Shown in pieces: positions 1-7,962 of a DNA stretch of 39,104 nt. How positions within the stretch are numbered: the first letter of the stretch is position 1; each line of letters begins with the position of its first letter. Origin of the DNA: UMGS1590 sp036303105 (GTDB taxonomy: Bacteria; Bacillota; Peptococcia; Peptococcales; Peptococcaceae). Where the stretch lies: NCBI GenBank assembly GCA_036303105.1, contig JAXJBF010000056.1, forward strand, positions 1 through 39,104, in the 5' to 3' direction. The notes beneath the pieces are model-generated. The model was not told the origin of the DNA and did no database searches. It saw only the letters and a program-made list of their open reading frames with translations. A program made the position numbers and the translations under genes.

Positions 1-90
1 TGAACCGGTGTGATTCCGGTACCGACAGTATAGTCTGGATGGGAGAAGATGATGTCCCTGGGATTTTGTATGTCGCCAGGGACATTTTTT
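1..90 (+). promoter_or_regulatory. FMN riboswitch (RFN element), 3' part, with terminator
   Basis: Positions 1-50 match the 3' half of the RFN aptamer, including the conserved CCGACAGTATAGTCTGGATG stretch followed by GGGAGAAGATG. The 5' half lies outside the window. It is followed by a rho-independent terminator: stem arms 52-61 and 76-85, then a T run to 90. This is the usual transcription-attenuation layout, in which FMN binding favours termination, and it sits directly in front of the riboflavin transporter gene. The aptamer match is seen in sequence; the regulatory direction is family knowledge. Confidence 0.93.
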
Positions 91-117
91 GTGCGGCGAT
101 AGGAAAGGGGACTTGCT

Positions 118-744
118 ATGAGTCGTTATAATCGTGTAAAAACCGTTGCTTTTGTCGGTGTATTAGGGGCGCTCAGCTGTGTATTGATGTTGCTGCGCTT
201 CCCTTTACCGTTTGTACCATCTTTTTATGAATTTGATATTGCAGAATTACCCGCACTTTTTGCAGGATTTTTCTTGGGGCCTGTGGCCGGTTGCGGCGTT
301 GTGCTGGTGAAGATTGTGCTCAAGTTAATGTTTCAGGGCACGTCAACCGTTTTTGTTGGTGATCTGTCGAACCTGATCGGGAGCATGTGTTTCATTTTGT
401 CGGCATCGTTGATTTATCGCCGCATGCATACCAAGAAAGGTGCCAAGATCGCGTTGGTATTTTCGACCATTTTCGTCAGTGTGGTGTATATGTTCCTCAA
501 TGCCTATATCATGCTGCCAATGTATGCAAGCTTGTATGGCTTGCCAATTGAAACCATCGTGGCGATGGGACATGCTGTTAATCCATGGGTCAACGACACT
601 GTCACCTTGATGATTTTTGCGGTGTTTCCATTTAACCTTATTAAGCATGGCGTTACGTCGTTATTGACATACATTCTTTACAAACGTGTTGGTCATGTTT
701 TGCGGTCCATGATGGGGCTGTCGCCAGATGGTACTGTACGCTGA
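118..744 (+). CDS. ribU: Riboflavin ECF transporter S component RibU
   Basis: This 208-residue, very hydrophobic protein has about six membrane segments and the layout of ECF-transporter S components of the RibU group. The N-terminal region starts with a short basic stretch followed by VAFVGVLGAL, and an FEFDIAELPALFAGFFLGP-like loop near residue 40 is typical of the family. RibU binds riboflavin outside the cell and needs the shared EcfA/EcfA'/EcfT energising module, which is not encoded here. The start follows an AAAGGGGA ribosome binding site. The FMN riboswitch directly upstream strongly supports the substrate. A bidirectional terminator closes the unit. Confidence 0.92.
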   Translation: MSRYNRVKTVAFVGVLGALSCVLMLLRFPLPFVPSFYEFDIAELPALFAGFFLGPVAGCGVVLVKIVLKLMFQGTSTVFVGDLSNLIGSMCFILSASLIYRRMHTKKGAKIALVFSTIFVSVVYMFLNAYIMLPMYASLYGLPIETIVAMGHAVNPWVNDTVTLMIFAVFPFNLIKHGVTSLLTYILYKRVGHVLRSMMGLSPDGTVR

Positions 745-745
745 T

Positions 746-788
746 AAAAAACAGAGCAGGATGAATTTTCATCCTGCTCTGTTTTTTT
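746..788. terminator. Bidirectional rho-independent terminator
   Basis: A perfect long stem (ACAGAGCAGGATGA and its complement around a short loop) is flanked by an A run on the left and a T run on the right. It can serve both ribU on the plus strand and the convergent glycosyltransferase gene on the minus strand. Confidence 0.9.
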
Positions 789-1509
789 ATCCTTCATTAT
801 AAATGGCTGCGGCTTCATCATCGCTGAGATAATCTTCTTCCACCATGCGCTTGAGTACTTGTTGTTGACGCTGGCGGGCGAGGTCGTAATTGACCGTTGG
901 TGCGTAGACGCTTGGTGCATTTGGCACACCGGCAAGCAATGTGGCCTGGCCGTCGCTCAAATTTGCTGGCGCGACGCCGAAATAACCCCAGCTGGCGTCG
1001 GCGATGTTGTAGTAGCCGTCGCCATAATAGATGGTGTTGATGTAGGCTGCGAGAATCTCATCTTTGGAATAGTGACGTTCGATTTGAACAGCAGTGATCA
1101 ATTCTGCAATTTTACGGGAAAGCGTTTGTTCCTGTGTGTAGTAAAGATTCCGGGCCAGCTGCTGGGTGATGGTGCTGCCGCCTTCTTCCAGCTCTCCGCT
1201 GAGCATGTTGCGTACAAGAGCGCGCGTGGTGCCAATGGCGTCGAAGCCGTGGTGGTCGTAGAAACGATGGTCCTCGGTGGCGATCACAGCGTTTTGATAA
1301 ATCAATGGGATTTGATCCAGCGGTGTATAGCTGGACTGTGCCTGGACGTCAGCCATGGCCTGGCTGATGGGGCGAGCGCTGGTGGCTTCGTGATAGGCGT
1401 GATAGCCGGTAACGCCAAAAACAGCCAGCACGACCACGGCCACAAACAGGGCTAAAACGATGATGAGCTGCAACAGGCGTCGGATCAAGCGTGAAAAGAA
1501 GTGAAGCAT
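787..1509 (-). CDS. mtgA: Monofunctional peptidoglycan glycosyltransferase (GT51)
   Basis: A 240-residue protein with one N-terminal membrane anchor (about residues 12-35) and a single GT51 domain. The family motifs are visible: ATEDHRFYDHHG with the catalytic Glu near residue 79, then EGGSTITQQLARNL, RKIAELITAVQIE and KDEILAAYINTIYYG. It polymerises lipid II into glycan strands on the outer face of the membrane. There is no transpeptidase domain, so it depends on PBPs for cross-linking. The start is fixed by AAAGGAGG just upstream. It is divergent from the bifunctional PBP gene at 1695, so two enzymes of the same step share one intergenic control region. The name mtgA is used by function; a truncated class A PBP is less likely because the domain is complete. 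Confidence 0.88.
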   Translation of the reverse strand: MLHFFSRLIRRLLQLIIVLALFVAVVVLAVFGVTGYHAYHEATSARPISQAMADVQAQSSYTPLDQIPLIYQNAVIATEDHRFYDHHGFDAIGTTRALVRNMLSGELEEGGSTITQQLARNLYYTQEQTLSRKIAELITAVQIERHYSKDEILAAYINTIYYGDGYYNIADASWGYFGVAPANLSDGQATLLAGVPNAPSVYAPTVNYDLARQRQQQVLKRMVEEDYLSDDEAAAIYNEG

Positions 1510-1694
1510 GGGCGCCTCCTTTACATACTATTAGACAATGGTTCACTCTTATTATATCGAAATCTGGTGACAATATGTGGGGAAAAGTCGTGGTTTTCAT
1601 AAAGAAATAATGAATTTTTACCGACAAAGGGGAAGTTCTCCTAGGGATTATGGTGGTTCTATGCTATAATGAGGACGATAAGGAGGGCTGTTGC

Positions 1695-4046
1695 ATGAGT
1701 GATAAAAAGAAAAAGTCCTTACGCGAAAGTATCAAACAGGTCGTTTCCAGTTTGAAATTATCTCATTTTATTTTATTGGTTTTACTTTTGCTGGTCGTTG
1801 TAGGTATCAGTACCGTTGGGACTGTAATTCTGGCAGCAACCAGTGGCATGCCATCAATTGAAGAAACGGATGTCACAGATTTTGATGTCACGAGCTACAT
1901 CGTGGATAAGGATGGCGTCTTTGTTGATAAGATGGTCGATACCAATTATATAGGTGTTGAGTCCAATGAAATTGCTCAGACCATGAAAGACGCCGTTGTT
2001 TCTATTGAAGACAAGCGCTTTTACGATCATCACGGCGTAGACCCAATCCGTATCGGTGGGGCAATGGTAGCCAACTTGCGTGCTGGCGGCATTGTCCAGG
2101 GCGGTAGTACCATTACCCAGCAGCTGGCTGGTTTGGTGATGGAAAACCGTGATGAAAAAACGTACAAACGTAAGATTCAGGAAGCTGTTTTGGCAGTACG
2201 TATTGAAAATGCGTACGACAAAGATGAAATTCTGACGGCGTATCTCAACCGCGTGTATTTGGGCATTGGCTTGAGTGGCCAGGCTTGCTATGGGATTGAA
2301 GCGGCAGCAGAAGATATTCTTGGCAAGCGGGCTGATGAACTGACCATCGCTGATGCTGCATTGTTGGCAGGGATGATTCAAAACCCAACCTATTGGTCAC
2401 CAATTACCGATCCAGATAACGCGAAAGTGCGTCGTGAACAGGTGTTGAGTGCGATGCTTGACAATGGTGTGATTACGCAGGAAGAATACGATGAAGCCAA
2501 CAATTCGGAAATTGTCACTGCATCGATCACCACCGACAATGGCACGGAAACGCAGGCCTATAATCAGAGTTACATTGACTATGTTGTGCAGGAAGCGACT
2601 TCTCTGCTTAACGTCAGTGAACAGGAACTATACAGTGGTGGTTATATTATCCACACTGGCTTGGATCAGGACCTGCAAAGCTACATGTATGATTACTTTG
2701 AAAACGACGGCAATTTCCCACCTGGTGCTGGTGAGGGATATCTCCAGGCAGGGATGGTTGTGCTGAACAACGATGATTCGACGATCGCCGGGATGATTGG
2801 CGGCAGGCATCAGGAAGAAGGCACGGCTGGTTTGTGGAACAATGCTTGGCAAGCCAAGCGTCAGCCAGGGTCGTCTTTCAAGCCGATCTTTGTGTATGGC
2901 CCAGCATTTGAAAATGCGGATATGGGGACTGGTACTGTTTATAATGACGAACCTTATACCGTAGGCGGGCATACCATTAAAAATGCTGACCTCAGCTCTC
3001 ATGGCAATGTCACCATCCGCTATGCGTTGGAGCAGTCATTGAACACAGTAGCAGCACAGGTGGTCAATGATATTGGCCCTGAAACTGGTGTTGAATTTGC
3101 TAAAAACTGCGGCATTACATCTCTGGTTGAGGAATCTGATAATGGTGTCACGGACTTGACCATTTCTGCAGGTCTTGGCGGTTTGACCAATGGGGTTTCT
3201 GTTCTGGAGATGGCAGGCGCTTATGAATGTTTTGCCAACGAAGGGATCTACACGAAGCCACGTGCGATCACAAGCATTACCGACAGTGATGGCAATGTGA
3301 TTTGGCAGGAAGAACCAGAAAGCCATCGCGCTATGGAAGAAACCACAGCGTATATGATTACCAGCTGTCTGCAAAGTGTTGTCAGCGATGGGATCGGCAG
3401 TGCTGGGCAGATCTATGATGGCCGCCCAACTGCTGGTAAAACCGGTACCACCGATGACACCAAAGACCTTTGGTTCTGTGGTTACACCCCACAGTATACA
3501 GCAGCTCTTTGGCTTGGTTATGATACAGCTGCAACGATCTATTCTACGTCCAGCTCGGCAGCTGCTGTTTGGGCAGCGATTATGAGCCACGTTCATCAGG
3601 GACTGGATGTTGAAACCTTTGAAGAACCGGATGGTTTGACCGAAGTGACGATTGATACAAAGAGCGGCCTTTTGGCAACACGCTCTACGCCGTACTCTTA
3701 TCGTTCAACCGAGCTTTATAAGTCCGGTACGGAACCAACCACCTATTCCAGCAATACCTATTCCTATTATCAGTACAGTTCCAATTCGAACACGAATTCC
3801 AATACGACAACAGATTCCAGTACAACCGATTCGACTACCGATAACAATACGGGAACGAACACCGGTACTGGTGATGGTACTGGAAGCTGGGGCACTGGCA
3901 CTGGCGGTACAGGAACAGGCACCGGTACAGGGACCGGAACCGGCACTGGTGGCTGGGGGACTGGCACAGGAACGGGCACCGGCACCGGGACAGGTACTGG
4001 TGGCTGGGGCACCGGCGGTGGTGAAAACACCGGTACGGTCAACTAG
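1695..4046 (+). CDS. pbpA: Class A penicillin-binding protein (PBP1A-type)
   Basis: A 783-residue bifunctional cell-wall synthase. An N-terminal membrane anchor (about residues 22-45) is followed by a GT51 domain (EDKRFYDHHGVDP, GGSTITQQLAG, RKIQEAVLAVRIE) and a transpeptidase domain with SxxK at Ser393-Lys396, an SLN triad and KTGT at 582-585. The last ~95 residues are Ser/Thr/Asn-rich and then almost pure Gly-Thr repeats with GGWGTG units, an extracellular low-complexity tail. A reading frame extends upstream to 1650, but a TATAAT box at 1665-1670 lies inside it and AAGGAGG at 1680-1686 points to the ATG at 1695. A strong terminator follows. The symbol is generic; orthology to a specific pbp gene is not established. 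Confidence 0.93.
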   Translation: MSDKKKKSLRESIKQVVSSLKLSHFILLVLLLLVVVGISTVGTVILAATSGMPSIEETDVTDFDVTSYIVDKDGVFVDKMVDTNYIGVESNEIAQTMKDAVVSIEDKRFYDHHGVDPIRIGGAMVANLRAGGIVQGGSTITQQLAGLVMENRDEKTYKRKIQEAVLAVRIENAYDKDEILTAYLNRVYLGIGLSGQACYGIEAAAEDILGKRADELTIADAALLAGMIQNPTYWSPITDPDNAKVRREQVLSAMLDNGVITQEEYDEANNSEIVTASITTDNGTETQAYNQSYIDYVVQEATSLLNVSEQELYSGGYIIHTGLDQDLQSYMYDYFENDGNFPPGAGEGYLQAGMVVLNNDDSTIAGMIGGRHQEEGTAGLWNNAWQAKRQPGSSFKPIFVYGPAFENADMGTGTVYNDEPYTVGGHTIKNADLSSHGNVTIRYALEQSLNTVAAQVVNDIGPETGVEFAKNCGITSLVEESDNGVTDLTISAGLGGLTNGVSVLEMAGAYECFANEGIYTKPRAITSITDSDGNVIWQEEPESHRAMEETTAYMITSCLQSVVSDGIGSAGQIYDGRPTAGKTGTTDDTKDLWFCGYTPQYTAALWLGYDTAATIYSTSSSAAAVWAAIMSHVHQGLDVETFEEPDGLTEVTIDTKSGLLATRSTPYSYRSTELYKSGTEPTTYSSNTYSYYQYSSNSNTNSNTTTDSSTTDSTTDNNTGTNTGTGDGTGSWGTGTGGTGTGTGTGTGTGTGGWGTGTGTGTGTGTGTGGWGTGGGENTGTVN
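3841..4043 (+). repeat. Gly/Thr-coding low-complexity repeat in the PBP tail
   Basis: The 3' end of the PBP gene is built from short GGNACNGGN codon pairs (Gly-Thr dipeptides), interrupted by tryptophan units encoded by GGCTGGGG. At least three GGTGGCTGGGG-like copies are spaced along about 200 bases. Synonymous codons are mixed, so the array is not perfectly repeated at the DNA level. Confidence 0.85.
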
Positions 4047-4059
4047 TTTTGAAAGAATA

Positions 4060-4091
4060 AAAGGCACACGCTTGGGCGTGTGCCTTTTTTG
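4060..4091 (+). terminator. Rho-independent terminator after the PBP gene
   Basis: A perfect GGCACACGC/GCGTGTGCC stem with a four-base loop is followed by six T residues, shortly after the PBP stop codon. Confidence 0.93.
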
Positions 4092-4221
4092 TGATGAGTG
4101 GCAGCAGCGATGATGAATAGATGCCAAAAGTATTCGGAAAGCGTTTCTAATTGGTGAAGGATTTGTTATAATAGAAGCCATGAACATCCGGAAAATTTGC
4201 AATGAGAAAGGAACGAAAGCA

Positions 4222-5703
4222 ATGGGCTATGTAGTAGCATTAGATATCGGAACCACCAGCACGCGCGCGATTGCATTTGATCATGCGCAGACTATTATTG
4301 GCATGCGTCAGCAGGAGATCAGCCAGTATTATCCGCAGCCGGGCTGGGTGGAAGAAGATCCGATGGAGCTCTGGGCTTCCTCCTTTGGCGTTTTGCAAGA
4401 GCTTTTGGCTATTACCAACATTCATCCCGATGATGTCAAGGCCATAGGGATTACCAATCAGCGTGAAACCACCATTGTTTGGGATCGTCAGACGGGTAAG
4501 CCGGTATACAATGCCATTGTCTGGCAATGCCGCCGCACTGCAGACGTATGTGAGAATATCAAGGGGAGCGTTTGGGAAGAAAAGCTGCTGGAAAAGACTG
4601 GGCTGGTTGTCGATGCTTATTTTTCTGCGACAAAATTGGCGTGGATTCTCGATCAAGTGGACCCGGATCGTAAACGGGCCGAAGCTGGTGAGTTGCTTTT
4701 CGGTACGGTTGACACGTGGATTTTGTGGAAATTGACCGAAGGACGCGTGCATGCCACTGATTATACGAATGCCTCACGCACGATGTTGTTCAACATCAAC
4801 ACCCTTGAATGGGACCAGGAAATTTTGACGTATTTTAACATTCCACGCTGTATGCTGCCTGAAGTGCGCCCATCTGGTTATCATTTTGGCACAGCTTCCA
4901 TTGGTTCGGCACATATTGAAGTGCCAGTGACGGGCATTGCTGGTGATCAGCAGGCTGCGCTTTATGGACAGATGTGCTGGGAACAAGGTGAGGCAAAAAA
5001 TACATATGGCACCGGTTGCTTTTTACTGATGAATATTGGCAAGACCCCGACCAAGAGCGCACATGGATTGGTGACGACCATTGCTGCAGGCCTTGATGAA
5101 AAGCCAGATTACGCGTTGGAAGGATCCATTTTTGTGGGGGGAGCAGTGATTCAGTGGCTGCGTGATGAAATGCGTTTTATTGAAGAATCCTCTGACAGTG
5201 AATTCTTTGCTGAAAAGTTGAAAGATAACGGCGGTGTTTACCTTGTGCCGGCTTTTGTGGGCTTGGGTGCGCCTTATTGGGATATGTATGCGCGTGGCAC
5301 CATTCAGGGGCTGACGCGGGGGACCGGGCGTTCTCACATCATTCGTGCGGCCTTGGAGGCCATTGCTTACCAAACGCGCGATGTGCTTGAAGCAATGGAG
5401 GCGGATACGCATGTGGATATGGCGAGCCTGCGCGTTGATGGCGGTGCATCTCAGAATGGCTTCCTTATGCAGTTCCAGGCGGATATTCTTGATCGGCGCG
5501 TGGAACAGCCTGAAATCGTTGAAAGCACAGCCATGGGGGCAGCGCTCTTGGCTGGTTTGACCGCAGGTTTTTGGAAAGACAAGGACGAAGCGCGCAGCAG
5601 TCATCGCCTGGCGAATGTGTATGAGCCATCTATGAGTGATGAAGAACGCGAGAAAAACTACAATGGCTGGAAAGAAGCCGTGGCACATACTTTGACAAAA
5701 TAA
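4222..5703 (+). CDS. glpK: Glycerol kinase
   Basis: A 493-residue FGGY-family kinase that phosphorylates glycerol with ATP to glycerol 3-phosphate in the cytoplasm. The N terminus VVALDIGTTSTRAIAFDH is the family phosphate-binding motif, followed by ITNQRETTIVWDRQTGKP, AIVWQCRRTA and, further on, GTGCFLLMN and RVDGGASQNGFLMQFQADI, all typical of GlpK and in order; length matches the family. The start chosen is the ATG at 4222 behind GAGAAAGGAACG. A possible ATG at 4180 lies only about 8 bases after a TATAAT box (4167-4172), so it would leave almost no leader. The gene stands alone: no glycerol facilitator or glpD is adjacent. Confidence 0.95.
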   Translation: MGYVVALDIGTTSTRAIAFDHAQTIIGMRQQEISQYYPQPGWVEEDPMELWASSFGVLQELLAITNIHPDDVKAIGITNQRETTIVWDRQTGKPVYNAIVWQCRRTADVCENIKGSVWEEKLLEKTGLVVDAYFSATKLAWILDQVDPDRKRAEAGELLFGTVDTWILWKLTEGRVHATDYTNASRTMLFNINTLEWDQEILTYFNIPRCMLPEVRPSGYHFGTASIGSAHIEVPVTGIAGDQQAALYGQMCWEQGEAKNTYGTGCFLLMNIGKTPTKSAHGLVTTIAAGLDEKPDYALEGSIFVGGAVIQWLRDEMRFIEESSDSEFFAEKLKDNGGVYLVPAFVGLGAPYWDMYARGTIQGLTRGTGRSHIIRAALEAIAYQTRDVLEAMEADTHVDMASLRVDGGASQNGFLMQFQADILDRRVEQPEIVESTAMGAALLAGLTAGFWKDKDEARSSHRLANVYEPSMSDEEREKNYNGWKEAVAHTLTK

Positions 5704-5718
5704 TCATGTGGTGACATG

Positions 5719-5759
5719 AAAAAAGACCCTAAGCGAAGGCTTAGGGTCTTTCGTTTTTT
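5719..5759. terminator. Bidirectional terminator between glpK and the alarmone synthetase gene
   Basis: An AAAGACCCTAAGC stem pairs perfectly with GCTTAGGGTCTTT, with an A run on the left and a T run on the right. The two flanking genes converge on it. Confidence 0.92.
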
Positions 5760-6531
5760 AAAACAATGGTTTTTCTTTGGGCTTACAGCCGTCTTCAGCA
5801 TGAATTTTGACACAGAGACCATTCATCAACTGATCCAATTCGCTGCTGACATCGGCGCTTTTTTTGAGTTCTGCTGCCATCTCTGGTGTGAAAATATATT
5901 CTTTCTTGTAATGTAACTGGTGCTCTAAAGCCGCCCAGAAATCCATAGCAATGGTGCGTAGCTGAATCTCAACATTCATACTGCGTTTTTCATTCATAAG
6001 AAAGATTGGTACGGAGACGATCAAGTGGAGACTGCGGTAACCGTTTTCTTTTGGATTGGCAATATAATCTTTGCGGCGCACCAAAGTGATGTCGTCCTGC
6101 TGCAGAAGTGCATCGGCTATGCGGTATACATCATCCACGAAAGAGCAAATGACACGCACGCCAGCCACATCAAAAAGATGCTCTTCGATGGATTCGGCGT
6201 TAAAAATATAACCGTGCTTGATCATTTTGTCATGAATGCTTGTTGGATCCTTAAGACGGCTTTTGATGCTTTGAATAGGGTTGCGTTCATATTGATAAGA
6301 AAATTCCTCGTTGATGACGTTGAATTTTGTTTCGATTTCCATCATGGCGCAGCGATAGTAGGCCATCAGCCGTCTGAAACTGAACACTTGCTCGCGGATG
6401 TAATGCAGCAATTCTTCTGGATTAAACGCGTCATCATCAAAGTTGCAGTGTGTCAGAAAGGCTTCTGCCTGCTGGGTATCAATACCAAGATCGCTTTGCA
6501 TGATGTACTCTTCCAGTTGTTTAACGTCCAT
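5758..6531 (-). CDS. Small alarmone synthetase (GTP pyrophosphokinase, RelQ/YjbM type)
   Basis: A 257-residue protein with only a RelA/SpoT-type synthetase domain. Visible motifs are SIKSRLKDPTSI, DVAGVRVICSFVDDVYRIADAL and RRKDYIANPKENGYRSLHL, the last being the GTP/ATP-binding signature. An EIQLRT element follows. The N-terminal HD hydrolase and the C-terminal TGS/ACT domains of long Rel proteins are absent. It should make pppGpp/ppGpp from ATP plus GTP/GDP in the cytoplasm. GAGGAGGAG precedes the start. A promoter with TTGATT and TATAAT on the minus strand (6626-6631 and 6603-6608, 17-base spacer) lies just upstream. Whether it is RelQ- or RelP-like is not certain. Confidence 0.9.
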   Translation of the reverse strand: MDVKQLEEYIMQSDLGIDTQQAEAFLTHCNFDDDAFNPEELLHYIREQVFSFRRLMAYYRCAMMEIETKFNVINEEFSYQYERNPIQSIKSRLKDPTSIHDKMIKHGYIFNAESIEEHLFDVAGVRVICSFVDDVYRIADALLQQDDITLVRRKDYIANPKENGYRSLHLIVSVPIFLMNEKRSMNVEIQLRTIAMDFWAALEHQLHYKKEYIFTPEMAAELKKSADVSSELDQLMNGLCVKIHAEDGCKPKEKPLF

Positions 6532-6602
6532 AAGACTCCTCCTCGGTGATGGGTTTTACATCTTGTCGGCTTTCCCGACGAGCATCATAATGCCTGTCTT
6601 TC

Positions 6603-6631
6603 ATTATAGGCCTGACGCTGGGGGAAATCAA
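6603..6631 (-). promoter_or_regulatory. Predicted sigma-A promoter of the alarmone synthetase gene
   Basis: On the minus strand TTGATT (6631-6626) and TATAAT (6608-6603) are separated by 17 bases. It lies about 70 bases upstream of the start codon and is separated from the tRNA gene by that gene's own terminator. Confidence 0.75.
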
Positions 6632-6636
6632 TGGCA

Positions 6637-6670
6637 ACAAAAAAACGCGAAGGGCTTTTCCCTTCGCGTA
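6637..6670 (-). terminator. Terminator of the tRNA-Lys transcript
   Basis: Read on the minus strand, the stem ACGCGAAGGG/CCCTTCGCGT closes a short A-rich loop and is followed by a run of seven T residues, immediately downstream of the tRNA 3' end. Confidence 0.9.
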
Positions 6671-6675
6671 AGATA

Positions 6676-6748
6676 TGGACCGTCAGGGGATCGAACCCTG
6701 GACAACACGATTAAGAGTCGCGTGCTCTACCAGCTGAGCTAACGGTCC
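6676..6748 (-). tRNA. tRNA-Lys (anticodon CUU)
   Basis: The minus strand folds as a complete 73-base cloverleaf: acceptor GGACCGT/ACGGTCC, D arm GCTC/GAGC, anticodon arm CGCGA/TCGTG with loop CTCTTAA (anticodon CUU), and T arm CAGGG/CCCTG with TTCGATC loop, then discriminator A. The CCA end is not encoded, since TAT follows A73. It is a single-gene unit with its own consensus promoter and terminator. Confidence 0.97.
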
Positions 6749-6768
6749 ATTTCGCAACTGCAGTATTT

Positions 6769-6797
6769 ATTATAGCGACCTAAGTGTGGATTGTCAA
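6769..6797 (-). promoter_or_regulatory. Consensus promoter of tRNA-Lys
   Basis: On the minus strand TTGACA (6797-6792), a 17-base spacer and TATAAT (6774-6769) match the vegetative promoter consensus perfectly. It lies about 20 bases upstream of the mature tRNA 5' end. Confidence 0.93.
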
Positions 6798-6860
6798 CAA
6801 AAATTTATCAAGCTTTTACAAAATGTTTAACTTTTTTAGCCGATGCATCTGTACCATGGA

Positions 6861-7184
6861 TCAAAGATCGCGAATGGCTGCTTCTGGTTCCCAGATTGCC
6901 TGCACAGGGATCAATCGATGTTCTTTAGCATGACTGGCTATTTTTTTGACGCAGCGTGCGTCACCTTCCAGCACCACGTAATCACCCATTTCAGCCGCTT
7001 GGTCCAGCCAGTTGAGAATATCCTGAATGGGTTCGTCGATGGATGCGTAAGAATCAGCATGTTTCCAAAAGCTCGTCATTGTGATGGGAGGCTTGTGCAT
7101 GTCGCGTGCTTCGCGCAGTGCAATGGCCAGGTAATGATCGTCTGTTAAACGACGCTGGGTCAGTAAAAATGCTTTACCGCTCAT
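6861..7184 (-). CDS. Small Csx20-like protein of unknown function
   Basis: A soluble 107-residue protein starting MSGKAFLLTQRRLTDDHYLAI. The arrangement of an initial FLLT-R-LT strand/turn, a central W..(P/I)..I..ILNWL helix, then GDYVVLEGDARCVKKIASHA and a final LIPVQAIW strand resembles, from memory, the family named Csx20 among CRISPR-associated proteins. I see no CRISPR array or cas gene nearby, so any link to CRISPR is doubtful. The reading frame is open back to 7376, but AAAGGAG just before the ATG at 7184, and a promoter inside the upstream extension (7215-7243), set the start. It is a single-gene unit. The family call is an inference; a general Rossmann-like fold protein is the alternative. 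Confidence 0.6.
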   Translation of the reverse strand: MSGKAFLLTQRRLTDDHYLAIALREARDMHKPPITMTSFWKHADSYASIDEPIQDILNWLDQAAEMGDYVVLEGDARCVKKIASHAKEHRLIPVQAIWEPEAAIRDL

Positions 7185-7214
7185 GGGGACACTCCTTTCT
7201 ATTGCAGTACCCTC

Positions 7215-7243
7215 ATTATAACGAATCGTTTTGTACGGCGCAA
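7215..7243 (-). promoter_or_regulatory. Predicted promoter of the Csx20-like gene
   Basis: On the minus strand TTGCGC (7243-7238) and TATAAT (7220-7215) are separated by 17 bases. It lies 31 bases upstream of the start codon. The -10 box is perfect, the -35 box only partial. Confidence 0.65.
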
Positions 7244-7398
7244 GATTGGAGAACCATAAAACATTGAAGGAAGGTGGAAAAAAACCGGCACGATGAACGA
7301 TGGTTTTTAAAATATTCCTTTCGAATGACGATGACATTGTTTTATTGTTTTGTGAATAATGGAATTTTATAGCCATTGTCGGAATTTTTTTAGGCTAT

Positions 7399-7454
7399 TA
7401 TTCCTACATGAGCAGAGGAATAGGTAAACATTTAGCACTGTAATATGCTATAAT
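7399..7454 (+). promoter_or_regulatory. Promoter region of the Rrf2 gene with an inverted repeat
   Basis: A perfect TATAAT box is at 7449-7454, 34 bases before the GTG start. Upstream, TATTCCT (7399-7405) and AGGAATA (7416-7422) form an inverted repeat with a 10-base centre, a possible operator, for example for Rrf2 autoregulation. The -35 box is weak. The rest of 7185-7398 holds the upstream promoter of the divergent gene and otherwise nothing I can identify. Confidence 0.5.
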
Positions 7455-7488
7455 GTGGTTAAAAGATGTTTATTCAGGGGTGATGACC

Positions 7489-7941
7489 GTGAAAATTTCA
7501 ACAAAGGGGCGCTATGGGCTTCGGGTCATGCTTGATCTGGCAACTTATAGCGTGGATAAACACATTCCGTTGCGCGAGATTTCTCAGCGACAGAATATTA
7601 CCATTAAATACCTTGAGCAGATCATGACGCCTTTGCTCAAAGCTGGGTATGTGACTAGTTTCCGTGGCAACAATGGTGGTTATCAGCTGGCGTGTGCACC
7701 AACTGATGTCAGCGTTGGTGAGATCATCCGTACCATGGAAGGTTCCTTGGCACCAGTGGCTTGTTTAGAGGGAGAGGAGAACACTTGCCCAAATCGTGAC
7801 GCTTGTCAGACGTTGCCAGTGTGGGAACGCTTGGACGAGCTGATTGGTAATTATTTAAATAATATCAGTTTGCAGGATCTTTTGAATGATGATCATCAGG
7901 CCCATGAGACGTGCCCTTTGACCCAGGGACGCCGTAACTGA
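7489..7941 (+). CDS. Rrf2-family transcriptional regulator with three cysteines
   Basis: A 150-residue DNA-binding protein beginning (V)KISTKGRYGLRVMLDLA, the classic Rrf2/IscR start, with the winged-helix region around LREISQRQNITIKYLEQIM and RGNNGGYQLA. Three cysteines, Cys-x7-Cys-x5-Cys around residues 92-106, sit where IscR-type members bind an Fe-S cluster. The start is GTG at 7489, since AGGGG at 7476-7480 is eight bases from it and only two from an ATG at 7483. The downstream gene is not an Fe-S assembly gene, so its regulon is unclear; it could be IscR-like, CymR-like or another Rrf2 sensor. The cysteines favour an Fe-S or redox sensor. Confidence 0.9.
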   Translation: MKISTKGRYGLRVMLDLATYSVDKHIPLREISQRQNITIKYLEQIMTPLLKAGYVTSFRGNNGGYQLACAPTDVSVGEIIRTMEGSLAPVACLEGEENTCPNRDACQTLPVWERLDELIGNYLNNISLQDLLNDDHQAHETCPLTQGRRN

Positions 7942-7962
7942 GCCTTGTGAAACGGAGGATGG

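Noticed and set aside
859..1455. Long open frame on the plus strand
   Set aside because: It is antisense to the GT51 glycosyltransferase gene, whose family motifs are unmistakable, and has no ribosome binding site or recognisable protein pattern.
1650..1694. Upstream start for the class A PBP
   Set aside because: The stretch contains the TATAAT box, and the good ribosome binding site serves the ATG at 1695.
3841..4043. Repeats considered as a CRISPR array
   Set aside because: The units are short, overlap, have no unique spacers and encode the Gly-Thr tail of the PBP in frame.
4180..4221. Upstream start for glpK
   Set aside because: It is only a few bases after the -10 box and adds residues not seen in glycerol kinases, while GAGAAAGGA precedes the ATG at 4222.
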